The notes under the pieces are model-generated. The model did no database searches. It worked only from the letters and a program-made list of their open reading frames with translations, and had not been told where the DNA came from. This document shows, piece after piece, positions 11,501-18,000 of a stretch of DNA of 64,000 nt. How positions within the stretch are numbered: position 1 is the first letter of the stretch; each line of letters starts with the position of its first letter. The DNA comes from Virgibacillus aidingensis (GTDB lineage Bacteria > Bacillota > Bacilli > Bacillales > Amphibacillaceae): the NCBI RefSeq assembly GCF_010994035.1, contig NZ_WIXN01000003.1, positions 1 to 64,000 on the forward strand. The letters are read 5' to 3'. The position numbers and the translations under genes are program-made.

Positions 11501-11556
11501 AAAATTATCGTTATAACGGAAAGAATTTTTTGACTTCTTTTCATATAATAAGTCAT
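2455..11556 (-). CDS. Giant secreted S8 serine protease (bacillopeptidase F-like) with propeller and repeated modules
   Basis: A 3033-residue secreted subtilase. A signal peptide (about 1-32) is followed by an inhibitor-like propeptide (about 100-205) and a catalytic domain (about 240-545) with Asp265 (MDTGVEGTH), His307 (GHGTHVAGT) and Ser477 (SGTSMAAPH). This domain closely resembles bacillopeptidase F. Then come carboxypeptidase-regulatory-like beta domains, a PQQ-type beta-propeller (about 735-1062), and five copies of an alpha/beta module starting near 1225, 1600, 1977, 2352 and 2733, each separated by one or two beta domains. A Big/Ig-like domain closes the protein (about 2940-3033). 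There is no LPXTG or S-layer motif, so it is probably released or held non-covalently. The start has the SD AAAGGGGTG; a Met five codons in would be too far from it. It stands alone, with an IS in its 3' duplication. Confidence 0.93.
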   Translation of the reverse strand: MTYYMKRSQKILSVITIILLLLSIFTPNVAAAKGNPGFDANSLEEDLILQKELEVEAETHKTGLNEEYDIPFSRNDGLPRMMDGLDKEINTFDKDAEQESSREQLDGKVEKGLFDQFADEDTVSVIIHMKDEQDQVNLFDLAGEAADREERIASVQGHLEKTAEKSQEKLLADMEELEQKQLISDIQPLWIINGIAARVTEDALKEIAERDDIEKILKEEVFEVPEITEQSVPRLPEWGLEKVHAPDVWGQYGIDGEGIIIGIMDTGVEGTHDALKHNYAGRDGNHEAAWADFSGHGYETPRDGNGHGTHVAGTAVGGGEGEPIGVAPGAEWIAAKIFNDSGAAAESGILQAFEWFMAPGGDPANAPHVVNNSWGNSNTYNTVFYESVLAWRAAGIIPLFAAGNDGPGSQSIGSPASFPESIAIGATDVNDQIASFSSRGPVYWEGERYLKPEVAAPGHGIYSAWPGNGYNTISGTSMAAPHAAGVIALVLQANPDTDIEEMKALLQDTARAELHMGGLPNDVYGHGIINAYQAVTEAAYAGEVSGTITNKDGEAISAQITIEQENIQAENREDGTFEFKLREGTHDVIVEAFGYITEKQTITVVKDETTEVIWELEAADQYNLEGSVTDADQYPAAHAYVQVIGTPFASVRTDENGEFVFHGVPEGEYEVVVSGKGINSSVKEVTVNADTVMDFQVEASQLQADESWLTSNNNNARNAVTEEDISLNRMEESWSANLNGNIIFSSPAVSDDTIIVAADSGNVQALDLENGEEKWTFRTGMINRATPAIHKDTVYITGGQDGKVFALDIVSGAVKWETSTGNESIYETPIYDDGILYLTSSTGNETAVTALYAESGEKVWDTVIQGDTYFGGALTEEYLIIGSMSSQTMYALSKEDGSEIWTMEIDGEGFASHPVVVGNMIYAFSTDFASNGTLRAINADSGEEVWQYEKIGDTQAASPVIYEDIIVAGSASNASLKGFDRHTGELIWENDNVSTVVNNGAVAGNGLLFIADNTGALKAVDMFSGELKEQWPLEASSSSTPAIISGQVFAATQAGIQAFSSPGILSGTILDTDGNPVPGFARLTGTDQKVEADEDGRFELTVLPGEYNVVVSHYGMEQKHENIRFHSGTLIEKTYTLDRVGAGELTGQIIDSRSGEPISGMSIQVQDTDLETGTDENGTFSFDSIFEGTYQLNLKASGFLEKQTSVEITAGEIKTVKLHMDPIDVAVLNDYENSISSLLNQHGIPAEAKEWDTIAEELPNYQVVYLNGAYTSGGWSPEKEQLDELIEKANVQGVSVVFANTWGPNYGSIPHLSEFYHDPETVQHDYENTNVSLLIDQEHPILGDSSAGDRLMLMNSGKASWFNGYSGRELATISSGHLGDAGTGIAYKPVTQDSAHLLLSTHAAASWNSPIQHWLPVQHDILINGISYLLEDTSYGQLEGNVVNQQGDPLEVKVEVTETGVYETTDENGAFTLFHDEGTYEIEIRSAGYERALAEVEFENGRIKTETIELVPADEGQLTGTVTDSITTNAVEEATVTITAADGEKVGETTTLGNGYYEFTDLDADTYFIEYQHENYVISKQEIEITGSPAEVNQVLHPAPHVGILGDRTSEDSLASILEAVNIPSENHSSIGSITEEMANYDVIYFNSAAGVNEHDLDRFEEAADELGVSVIYGDTYFGSGGIRNLHDLREDPASRETINVRTSSAQYVLYENHPIFQHHEEGDAINILHPDGSRVGTFNEYSGFPLAGLTHGEMEAEHGLGVAYKPRTGNSLELLLSGHSMGIAHTGEDYTEEGIQIFRDAVVWAAYESFNVVNGSVTDENGEPLKADISLEIDGNILQDTTTFEDEKFSIASPDGEAALTISSFGYEPENIPVQIDENLETIQVEMHPKSDVGALEGYVTNQSLMDSMEDVHIDIIGYPRETYTDSQGYYYIGNLEPGTYEAVISKEDYLTERVVVEVLPGETKTLDMHLRPSPTVGIIVDTTSSSAVSLAEHLQNQGFHTISMFYDDTDMLEEVDLVFANSDYDNSLIPDESTFKEFTEKLDETETPVIWTGDHGGRGSIRYLVDYMEDPGIEYRGRGADSSTAYILEDHPIFEGVEEDFEFTTYAGYYYGFDDYTGTILADYENEEIEDEGNMIGFKGRTINSVEILLGGMTFSRGFHSESEHFDENRERIINNAILWAIDNKKSYAGEIRGRVENDLGHPLQAVITVEDTGQSISTDDKGEFFLGLPEGNYTLSIDAFGHLAGTFEVSVINGEVIEDIFLLQSENSGELSGKVRAHETGDLIQGATVDVIGTPLENETKEDGSFTLAIPEGKYDIRVAAEGFQPKTIEVLITAGETENLEVTLADSEKIAFVGTTVNQNRVIPFLEDNGYETTGYTVSEHNELRENMNDYALVIMNNSAASIGEEAFNDLVDTADEHQISMIFASQYGTTPIHQLCDYYNNPESISQSFEPDVIEYEVQEEHPIFRGFAEGETISILENQGANQQYSVFEEYSGTTIADIVHPDEGRLGSGLAYDYRSSSHAHILLGSLASGGYGNPDNRWTEEAKTIYINAIDWAINSSLGEITGVVKDADGVPIVNATVSIEEENIAVKTNDQGRYTIGVGTGEHLLTVSAIGYEPDEATVVIENVGDTVEQNFMMEASNKMTLYGKVTEAGSEKGLEDVGVTVEDLENDLEYAAVTDDDGNYQMDGLLEGNYEVTFAKDGYHPVTEEVAIEAGENTELNVTISSYNIAVIGDYRGEISTLLQEHNLAAETADWNIIEHIGLYEAVIVNTAGTIDEMEALIEASDAEETSVVFLDTWGADGSIRTLGEVLGNPVLDNQGYDEGAPVLHLDDTEHPIFEGMDEEITILEEKSPYAAFADYEGEILANLEVDSETQGAAIGYDFRSKSHVHLLLSAFETNNMVGPDRGWTSEGKQIFVQSVEWAKEAEQEDADPELPSPPVWKKSEKEFRGNGNIVVGGKADPNTTIRIVTDDEIIKEVQTNPGGVFTAHLQLEEGTYELYAESVTTVGTVRSLEPMIATVKTKSNNW

Positions 11557-11919
11557 TATTGATAGACACCCCTTTTGCCCTTTATTTATATTAGAATTTT
11601 ACTAATTTACATAATTTTAGCATGTAAGTAAATAAATACACAATGCAGTTTGTCCAAAATGGGCTATGAAACTAGTAAAACAAGTATAAAGTATGTATAA
11701 ATATGTAAAAGATATATTAAAAAGGTGCTTTATAACCAGGACTGTATAATCAAAATATACTGCTTACATTTTGAAACAGTTTTCTCAACGTTTCTTCAAG
11801 GAACTGTAACATAATTATCATTTTTGGTTATTGATTATGTTATTTGCTGCTGATACGCTTAGTTTAGAGATGTTTAAATTTGTTATATTTTCACACGCGT
11901 CAGGAATGGTGGTGATAAT
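11557..11919. other. Divergent intergenic region
   Basis: This 363-bp AT-rich region separates two divergent genes and must hold both promoters. I see no hairpin or known riboswitch pattern. The SD for the rightward gene is GGTGGTGAT just before 11920. No operator can be named with confidence. Confidence 0.4.
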
Positions 11920-12507
11920 ATGTTTCCGGCTGAACGCCGTAACCGGATAAGGGAGCTAATTGCCGACAGGCATACGATGAAGATATCAGAATTGAGTAAA
12001 ATTCTTGGTGTTTCGGAGATGACTATTCATCGCGACCTAAAGCCCTTAATTGATGAAGGCTATTTAACGAAAACATTTGGCGGGGTTACGATAAAGTATA
12101 TTCCCATTCATAAAGCTGCTGAAAATCATTGTGTTGTCTGCCATAAAACGGTAAATGAAAAATTAGCATATCGCATTATTCTGCCCGATTCAAAGATTGA
12201 AACAGCATGCTGCCCCCATTGCGGGCTTATCCGTCATCACCAGCTGCGTGAAAAAGCAATACAAGCCATATGTTATGATTTCTTAAATCAGACCACAACA
12301 AATGCTGCTTCGGCTGCATTTGTTGTGGATACATCCATTCATGTCGGATGCTGTCAGCCCCAGGTACTTTCATTTAATCTGAAAGAGCACGCAGAGAAAT
12401 TTGTAAAAGGATTTGGCGGTACTGTTTATACATTTGAAAAGGCAATGGAAACAAATAATAGAGATATGCATGGTCAATCATGCACTCATCCCAGCCCAAC
12501 CAGCTGA
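11920..12507 (+). CDS. DeoR-type HTH regulator fused to a NosL-like metal-binding domain
   Basis: A 195-residue protein. Residues 1-57 form a DeoR-type winged helix (RRNRIRELIADRHTMKISEL, then VSEMTIHRDL as recognition helix). Instead of the sugar-phosphate-binding DeoR core, the remainder is Cys- and His-rich: CVVC at 71-74, CCPHC at 97-101, and CC at 144-145 in a segment (AFVVDTS, then CCQPQ, F, and GFGGTVYTFEKA) that resembles NosL copper-binding proteins. I infer a metal-sensing, probably copper-sensing, repressor. The gene lies 26 bp before a Sco1-type copper chaperone gene and is likely co-transcribed with it. The fusion is inferred from motif resemblance only. Confidence 0.75.
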   Translation: MFPAERRNRIRELIADRHTMKISELSKILGVSEMTIHRDLKPLIDEGYLTKTFGGVTIKYIPIHKAAENHCVVCHKTVNEKLAYRIILPDSKIETACCPHCGLIRHHQLREKAIQAICYDFLNQTTTNAASAAFVVDTSIHVGCCQPQVLSFNLKEHAEKFVKGFGGTVYTFEKAMETNNRDMHGQSCTHPSPTS

Positions 12508-12533
12508 TCAATTTTATGAAGGAGGATCATACA

Positions 12534-13118
12534 TTGAAATTAGGAAAACGGCTGTTATTAATTACGCTGTTATTGCTTCTAACCGCATGCGGAGGATACA
12601 ATATTGAAACCAATATGGCGCGTGACATGGAACCATTTGAATTTACCACACAGGATAATGAAACACTCACAAATGAAGACTTGGAAGGTGAATGGTGGAT
12701 TGCGGATTTAATTTTCACGAATTGTACATCCGTTTGTATTCCAATGTCAACCAACATGTCTTTGCTGCAGGATAAAATAAAGGAAGAAAACTTGGATGTT
12801 CAACTTGTTTCTTTCAGTGTAGACCCTGATTATGACACGCCCGATGTGTTAAGTGAATATGCAGCTGAGTATGATGCAGACCTGGATAACTGGACCTTCC
12901 TTACAGGCTATGACTTTGAAACGATCAAGGAAATATCAATCAAATCATTTCAGTCTCCTTTATTGGAACCGCCGGAAGGTGATGACCAATTTACACATGG
13001 CACCAGCTTCTATCTGGTCAGTCCGGAAGGGGAAGTGCTTAAGAAATATAATGGTGTTGAATCCTCGGAAACTGACATCATTATGGGTGATTTGAGAAGA
13101 GTAGCTAATGAATTGTAG
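12534..13118 (+). CDS. SCO1/SenC-family lipoprotein (copper chaperone for cytochrome oxidase)
   Basis: A 194-residue membrane-anchored thioredoxin-fold protein. The lipobox LTAC places the acylated Cys at 19. The copper ligands of the Sco family are present: CTSVC (Cys64 and Cys68) and His155 in FTHGTSFYL. The family delivers copper to the CuA site of cytochrome c oxidase on the outer face of the membrane. The start is TTG at 12534, preceded by AAGGAGG at ideal spacing. An upstream ATG at 12480 would overlap the preceding gene and destroy the signal peptide. The protein is strongly acidic, as expected of an exposed protein in a halotolerant organism. Confidence 0.92.
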   Translation: MKLGKRLLLITLLLLLTACGGYNIETNMARDMEPFEFTTQDNETLTNEDLEGEWWIADLIFTNCTSVCIPMSTNMSLLQDKIKEENLDVQLVSFSVDPDYDTPDVLSEYAAEYDADLDNWTFLTGYDFETIKEISIKSFQSPLLEPPEGDDQFTHGTSFYLVSPEGEVLKKYNGVESSETDIIMGDLRRVANEL

Positions 13119-13201
13119 ATATGTTATCACGGCAAAACAGTACTTTCCAATTTTCGCGGCGATAAATATGAAATAAATACAATAGAATGGAGTGTGTATA
13201 A

Positions 13202-13711
13202 ATGCAAAAGAAATTGGCTATGTTTATTTTACTGATTATGCTTAGCTTCGGTTTAGCGGCATGTAATGGCAACGCGGAAACAGAGAATAATGGCAGCACC
13301 GAAGACGCCGAAGAAGAATTGGCTGTTCTTGAAGTCGATTTGCAGGTGAATGACAGTATAGAGGCAGGAGAAACACTGGATCTGCTTGCTGAAGTAACGT
13401 ATGGAGATGAGATTGTTACGGATGCGGATGAAGTGGAGTATGAAATCTGGGAAAAAGGAGAAAAAGATGATAGTTATTTCCTGGAAGCTGACAACCATGA
13501 AGATGGCACCTATACGGCTGAAACTACCTTTGATAAGGATGGAATTTACCATGTTCAAGTCCATGTAACAGCCAGGGATATGCATACCATGCCGGAACAG
13601 GAAGTAACAGTCGGTGAAGGCGGGGACTATTCACATGTAGAGGAAGAAGAAGACAATCATCACGAGGAAATGGATCATGATGACATGCACTCAGACGATG
13701 ATGAACATTAG
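13202..13711 (+). CDS. YtkA-like lipoprotein with acidic/His-rich tail
   Basis: A 169-residue lipoprotein with lipobox LAAC (Cys21). The central part (about 45-140) fits the YtkA-like beta-sandwich family found beside oxidase and copper genes: it runs from a SIEAGE segment to GIYHVQVHVTARDMHTMPEQ. The last 22 residues are an acidic stretch with scattered His and two Met (HHEEMDHDDMH), a likely metal-binding tail. It follows the Sco gene by 83 bp in the same direction, preceded by the SD GGAGTG. I infer a periplasm-side copper-handling role. The exact function of the family is not settled. Confidence 0.85.
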   Translation: MQKKLAMFILLIMLSFGLAACNGNAETENNGSTEDAEEELAVLEVDLQVNDSIEAGETLDLLAEVTYGDEIVTDADEVEYEIWEKGEKDDSYFLEADNHEDGTYTAETTFDKDGIYHVQVHVTARDMHTMPEQEVTVGEGGDYSHVEEEEDNHHEEMDHDDMHSDDDEH

Positions 13712-14082
13712 GAACAGAATGCCGGCATTTTTGTTCCGGCAGTATCCAGCAATTGGTGGGGCGTTAATATAACTCATTGAGCACAGACATGTATACTGAT
13801 ATTTCAGGGTGAACCTTATATATACTAATAACCCGCATCAGCAGTAGAGCATATCCATTCTGCCATGCGGGTTTGTTAACTGTCAATCTGTCATTATTCA
13901 ATAACAGGATTCCCTGGATTTCTCCCCGTTTTAATTCTTTTTTTATCCCAAACAAACCTGCTACTTAACACTTATAATCCCTTTTTTTCAGTTAATAATG
14001 CGTTTTGCACAAAGTTTTGACTTGGCGATATTTCTATTTGCAATTTAAGGAATCATGTACTGTTATGCTTTAATAAAAAAGA
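13712..14082. other. Intergenic region without recognised features
   Basis: This 371-bp stretch between two convergent transcription units shows no plausible gene or known RNA. No clear terminator follows the YtkA-like gene. Confidence 0.4.
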
Positions 14083-14114
14083 GCTGTGAATCGCGTTTCC
14101 CCACAATTCACAGC
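14083..14114 (-). terminator. Terminator of rpoN
   Basis: The stem GCTGTGAAT (14083-14091) / ATTCACAGC (14106-14114) lies just after the rpoN stop on the minus strand, followed by CTCTTTTTTA on that strand. Confidence 0.8.
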
Positions 14115-14118
14115 CCTA

Positions 14119-15423
14119 TTATATTTTTATCTTTTTTCTTTTGCTTGATGATGGAATATTTAATTCCTCCCTGTATTTTGCCACCGTTCTCCTTGAAATG
14201 GTTATCCCTTTTTTTGTTTTAAGGTAATCAGCTATTTTCTGGTCGGAATATGGTTTATATTTATTTTCATTTTTAATATGTTCTTCCAGCAATAACTTTA
14301 CTTTCGTTTGGGAAGCATTTTCCCCGCTATCTGTATTTAATTTTGAAGTAAAAAAAATACGGAAATCAAAAGTCCCTTTGGGCGTTTGTATAAATTTATT
14401 TGTCGTTGCCCTGCTGACGGTAGATTCATGCATATCAATTTCTTCAGCAATTTCCTTCAATGTCAATGGCTGAAGTCCGGAAAAACCTTTCGTAAAAAAT
14501 TCCTGCTGCTTATTTATAATCGCTTCCGTAACTTTTAAAATTGTATTTTTCCGCTGTTCCAGACTGCTAATAAGCATTTGATAGTTTTTGTATTTATCTT
14601 TTATATACTTATTTAAAGCATTTTCTTTACCTAACTTACTATAGCTATGATTAAATTCTACTTTAGGCAAATACTTATCATTTAGGTAAACTTCCAGCTT
14701 GCCGGCAGCTTCTTCCACAATAACGTCGGGGTTTACATACTCGATTGCCTGATCATCCAGCCGGCATGGCCTTGGATTAAGCCTGCGGATCAATTCAAAT
14801 GCTGCTTTCACTTCAGCCAGTTTTATATTTAATGATTTGGCGATGTCGTGCCATTTTTTGTTTGCCAGCTGTTCTAAGTGGTCTTTAATAATGTCATGGG
14901 TTATAGATGCCTCCGGATAGTGCGCCCTTGCTTGTAAATAAAGGCATTCGGCCAGACTTCTTGCTCCCACCCCTGCCGGCTCCAGTGTCTGCAGCATCTG
15001 AATGCCGTTTTTCACTACTTCTATATCCAAACCAAGCTCTGCAGCAATTTCTTCTTCCTGAAACGGCAAATAGCCATTTTCGTCCAGGTTGAATACTAGA
15101 TAATTCAGCAATATCCTATCTTGATCCGTAATGTTCAGCCAGGTAGCCTGATCCAGCAATTTTTCTCTTTCATCTGCTTTTTTATCCGGTAAAAAATCAA
15201 TTGGATTTTTCGAGTCGGCACCTGTATGCTTAACTGGAATATTTCCTTTTTCATAATGAACGTCTTCTCTGTCCGAGAGTTCAATTAAAGGATTTTCCAG
15301 CTCCTGTTTTTGGAGATAGTCGTATAGTTCAATCGTTGAATATTGTAATATCGCTATGGCCTGACGCAATTCCATGGTCATTACTAAGTTGAGTTTCTGC
15401 TTTTGTTGAAGTACCAGCTCCAT
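14119..15423 (-). CDS. rpoN: RNA polymerase sigma-54 factor (RpoN/SigL)
   Basis: A 434-residue sigma-54. The N-terminal glutamine-rich region I (LQQKQKLNLVMTMELRQAI) that contacts activators is present, followed by the core-binding domain, an HTH (TLKEIAEEIDMHESTVSRAT) and the C-terminal RpoN box (ISRRTVAKYREELNIP), which recognises the -24 element. I chose the ATG at 15423 because GGGGGG lies seven bases upstream; an in-frame ATG seven codons earlier has a weaker context. In Bacillaceae this factor drives catabolic operons with AAA+ activators. No such activator is in this window. Confidence 0.95.
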   Translation of the reverse strand: MELVLQQKQKLNLVMTMELRQAIAILQYSTIELYDYLQKQELENPLIELSDREDVHYEKGNIPVKHTGADSKNPIDFLPDKKADEREKLLDQATWLNITDQDRILLNYLVFNLDENGYLPFQEEEIAAELGLDIEVVKNGIQMLQTLEPAGVGARSLAECLYLQARAHYPEASITHDIIKDHLEQLANKKWHDIAKSLNIKLAEVKAAFELIRRLNPRPCRLDDQAIEYVNPDVIVEEAAGKLEVYLNDKYLPKVEFNHSYSKLGKENALNKYIKDKYKNYQMLISSLEQRKNTILKVTEAIINKQQEFFTKGFSGLQPLTLKEIAEEIDMHESTVSRATTNKFIQTPKGTFDFRIFFTSKLNTDSGENASQTKVKLLLEEHIKNENKYKPYSDQKIADYLKTKKGITISRRTVAKYREELNIPSSSKRKKIKI

Positions 15424-15783
15424 TACAATCCCCCCATTGAGCATAATTCCTAAGATTCTTTCACTATTTAAAAATAAATACAGCGTTCCATAGATTTATA
15501 ATCTGTATACGCTTACAACTTATTATAATATAAAATTGGATAAAATAAAGGGGTTTTTTAGGTCAGGAAACTATGATAGTGTTTAAAACAATCCCGATCA
15601 TAATAGTTCTGTATTGTATTTACTATTGATTTTTAGGTCTGCGGGATATCAAATGCCTAACTTTCCGCCAGTCCTTTCATTTTGCAGTAACAGCGGTATC
15701 TTATCTTCAAATGCACAACAGTCTTTATGTCATACTATTAAACTGCTAAGGTGCACAGCTGAAATTTAATGATTAAAGTGAAA
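15424..15783. other. Intergenic region upstream of rpoN
   Basis: This 360-bp AT-rich region must contain the rpoN promoter on the minus strand. I see no riboswitch-like pattern and no gene. Confidence 0.35.
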
Positions 15784-15818
15784 GAGCTGTGAAAAAAAGA
15801 AACACTTTTTTCACAGCC
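15784..15818 (-). terminator. Terminator of the adenine deaminase gene
   Basis: Inverted repeat AGCTGTGAAAAAA / TTTTTTCACAGC downstream of the gene's stop, with CTCTTTCAC following on the minus strand. It is U-rich only within the stem, so the strength is uncertain. Confidence 0.6.
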
Positions 15819-15881
15819 CTTCCAGCAATAAACCGCGTTATCTATGCAAATTCAGGCAAGTAACAGGTACTTTTCCTGAAT

Positions 15882-17618
15882 CTACTCAGCTGAAATGGGA
15901 ATATGTTTAAACTGCTTCGTATCAAACAATCCCCCGGCAGTTAATTTTACTTCGGGAATAACCGGAAGAGCCAGGAATGACAGGGTGATAAATGGATTAA
16001 AGTTCTGCTGAAATCCAATGACTTCCAGTGCTTCATCCAATATGCCCAGTTTCTTATTTACTTTTTGAAAATGCTGATCTGAAATGAGTCCCGCAATGGG
16101 TAAAGCAAGAGATGCCAATACTTTCCCCTCTTTTACCACCACTATTCCGCCGTTTATTTCTTTTAAATAATGTATTGCCTCTAACAAATCCCCGTCCTTT
16201 ATCCCTGCAGCAATGATATTATGGGAATCATGGGCAATTGTGGATGCAATGGCACCTGTTTTCAGACCAAGACCATGTAAAATACCGAGTCCGATATTCC
16301 CGGTCCCCCGATGCCTTTCTAAAACGGCCAATTTCAGCAGATCCTTTTCAGCTGATGGTTGAAAAAGGTTATTTTTTACATCTGCAGCCATCACCTTATG
16401 TTTTGTAGTAATACTATTAGGGATAATGGAAATTACATTTGCTTTTTGATTTTTCTGCAGTGTTATTTGCAAATCTTTTTCTGTCACATTTTTTATATGG
16501 ACACTGTTTGTAAGCCGGTATGATACTGATACAGTATTCTCTTGTTCGTATTTAACCTTTTTATTTGCAGCAACGGATTCACCATTGACAAAGGTTTCAG
16601 CTATATCCAGATCATCCAGATTATTTACAAATAGAAAATCTGCATCATATCCAGGGGCAATCGCTCCTTTATTGTGTAAACCAAAGCATTCTGCTGCATT
16701 GATTGTTGCCATCTGTATGGCTGTAATTGGACTTAGACCATGTTCTATTGCAACCCGGACATTATGATTAATACTTCCTTCTTTCATCAGATCATCCAAA
16801 TGCTTATCATCGGTGACGAATAAACACCGGCGGGCATTTTTCTCATTCACAGCATTTAAAAGCTTTCTTAAATCTCTCGAAGCAGACCCTTCCCTCAGCA
16901 TCACATACATACCGCGCTGCAGCCTTTCTTTTGCTTCCTCTGGTGTGGTGCATTCATGATCACTATGGATATGAGCAGCCATATACACATTTAATCCAAC
17001 CTGATCAAATCCTGCGGCATGGCCATCAATCACTTTTCCTGCCTCTTGGGCATTCAGCAGCTTTTCAAGCATTTGTTCCTCTGTATTTTTAACCGCCGGA
17101 TAATCCATTACTTCCCCCAGACTGATTACACTTGGATGGTTATAAAAAGGAAGTATTTCTTCAGCCCGCAATGTTGCACCATTACTTTCAAAGGGGGCTG
17201 CAGGTACACAAGAAGGCATACCAAAGTACACATTTAGAGGAGTATCTTCAGACGCTTTGATCATAAAATCGATTCCTTCTGCCCCGCTTACATTCGCAAT
17301 TTCATGTGGATCGGCGATTACCGTGGTAACCCCATGCGGAAGAACGACGTGTGCGAATTGATCTGGCGTAACCATGGCTGATTCAATATGTACATGTCCA
17401 TCAATAAAACCGGGTAAAATATATTTTCCATTTGCATCAATCGTCTTTTTTCCCTCGTAATCTCCAACTCCTGCAAATACTCCATCGGCAATGGCAATAT
17501 CACCTTCCATTATTTCCTGATTGAATACATCAACAATTTTTCCATTTGTTATTACTAAATCGGCAGCCACTTTTTTCGATGCCACATTTATTCTCTTTAT
17601 TAATTTTCGTTTATTCAT
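15882..17618 (-). CDS. ade: Adenine deaminase
   Basis: A 578-residue amidohydrolase-superfamily enzyme that deaminates adenine to hypoxanthine in purine salvage; the length matches the Bacillus enzyme. The metal-binding HxH motif is in GFIDGHVHIESAMVTP, followed by GVTTVIADPHEIANVSG, and the C-terminal AdeC domain contains TIAHDSHN. It is a single-gene unit: SD GGGGAG before the ATG at 17618, a terminator downstream, and a CcpA-like cre site about 85 bp upstream. I looked for a purine riboswitch in its leader and did not find the conserved loops. Confidence 0.95.
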   Translation of the reverse strand: MNKRKLIKRINVASKKVAADLVITNGKIVDVFNQEIMEGDIAIADGVFAGVGDYEGKKTIDANGKYILPGFIDGHVHIESAMVTPDQFAHVVLPHGVTTVIADPHEIANVSGAEGIDFMIKASEDTPLNVYFGMPSCVPAAPFESNGATLRAEEILPFYNHPSVISLGEVMDYPAVKNTEEQMLEKLLNAQEAGKVIDGHAAGFDQVGLNVYMAAHIHSDHECTTPEEAKERLQRGMYVMLREGSASRDLRKLLNAVNEKNARRCLFVTDDKHLDDLMKEGSINHNVRVAIEHGLSPITAIQMATINAAECFGLHNKGAIAPGYDADFLFVNNLDDLDIAETFVNGESVAANKKVKYEQENTVSVSYRLTNSVHIKNVTEKDLQITLQKNQKANVISIIPNSITTKHKVMAADVKNNLFQPSAEKDLLKLAVLERHRGTGNIGLGILHGLGLKTGAIASTIAHDSHNIIAAGIKDGDLLEAIHYLKEINGGIVVVKEGKVLASLALPIAGLISDQHFQKVNKKLGILDEALEVIGFQQNFNPFITLSFLALPVIPEVKLTAGGLFDTKQFKHIPISAE

Positions 17619-17702
17619 AAAAATCTCCCCGCTTCACATCATTATCTTTCATTATAACTTCAATTTCTATTAAAAGGATAGGTGCAATTACATATAAAAT
17701 AA

Positions 17703-17716
17703 GAAAAACGCTTTCA
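17703..17716 (-). promoter_or_regulatory. Possible cre (CcpA) site upstream of ade
   Basis: The minus strand reads TGAAAGCGTTTTTC, close to the cre consensus with mismatches at the right end. It lies between the ade start and its presumed promoter, so carbon catabolite control is plausible but unproven. Confidence 0.35.
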
Positions 17717-17874
17717 CTTTTCGCTAAACACCCCAAATACCGGCATATTAAATTATATGTCTGCCAAATACCATTATATAGAAACAAAATGATAGTGTAT
17801 AACTATAATATCAATTAATATAAAAACAATTACCGCCTTTAAACATCAATATGTTATTTTTATTGATATATATA

Positions 17875-17903
17875 TTGACATTTTGTTGTAACCTAAATAT
17901 ACT
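17875..17903 (+). promoter_or_regulatory. Sigma-A promoter of the aminopeptidase/binding-protein operon
   Basis: A perfect -35 TTGACA (17875-17880), a 17-base spacer and a -10 TATACT (17898-17903) lie about 100 bp upstream of the M24 peptidase gene. Confidence 0.75.
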
Positions 17904-18000
17904 ATTTGTTAATTAATTTTATTTTTTTTAGAAAAATTTATTTTTAAAGCTGAATATTCCTTATTCAGCAAAACAAAAATAAGAAGTGAAGGTGATTTAT

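Noticed and set aside
17619-17870. Purine riboswitch in the ade leader
   Set aside because: The conserved loop and junction bases of the purine aptamer are missing.
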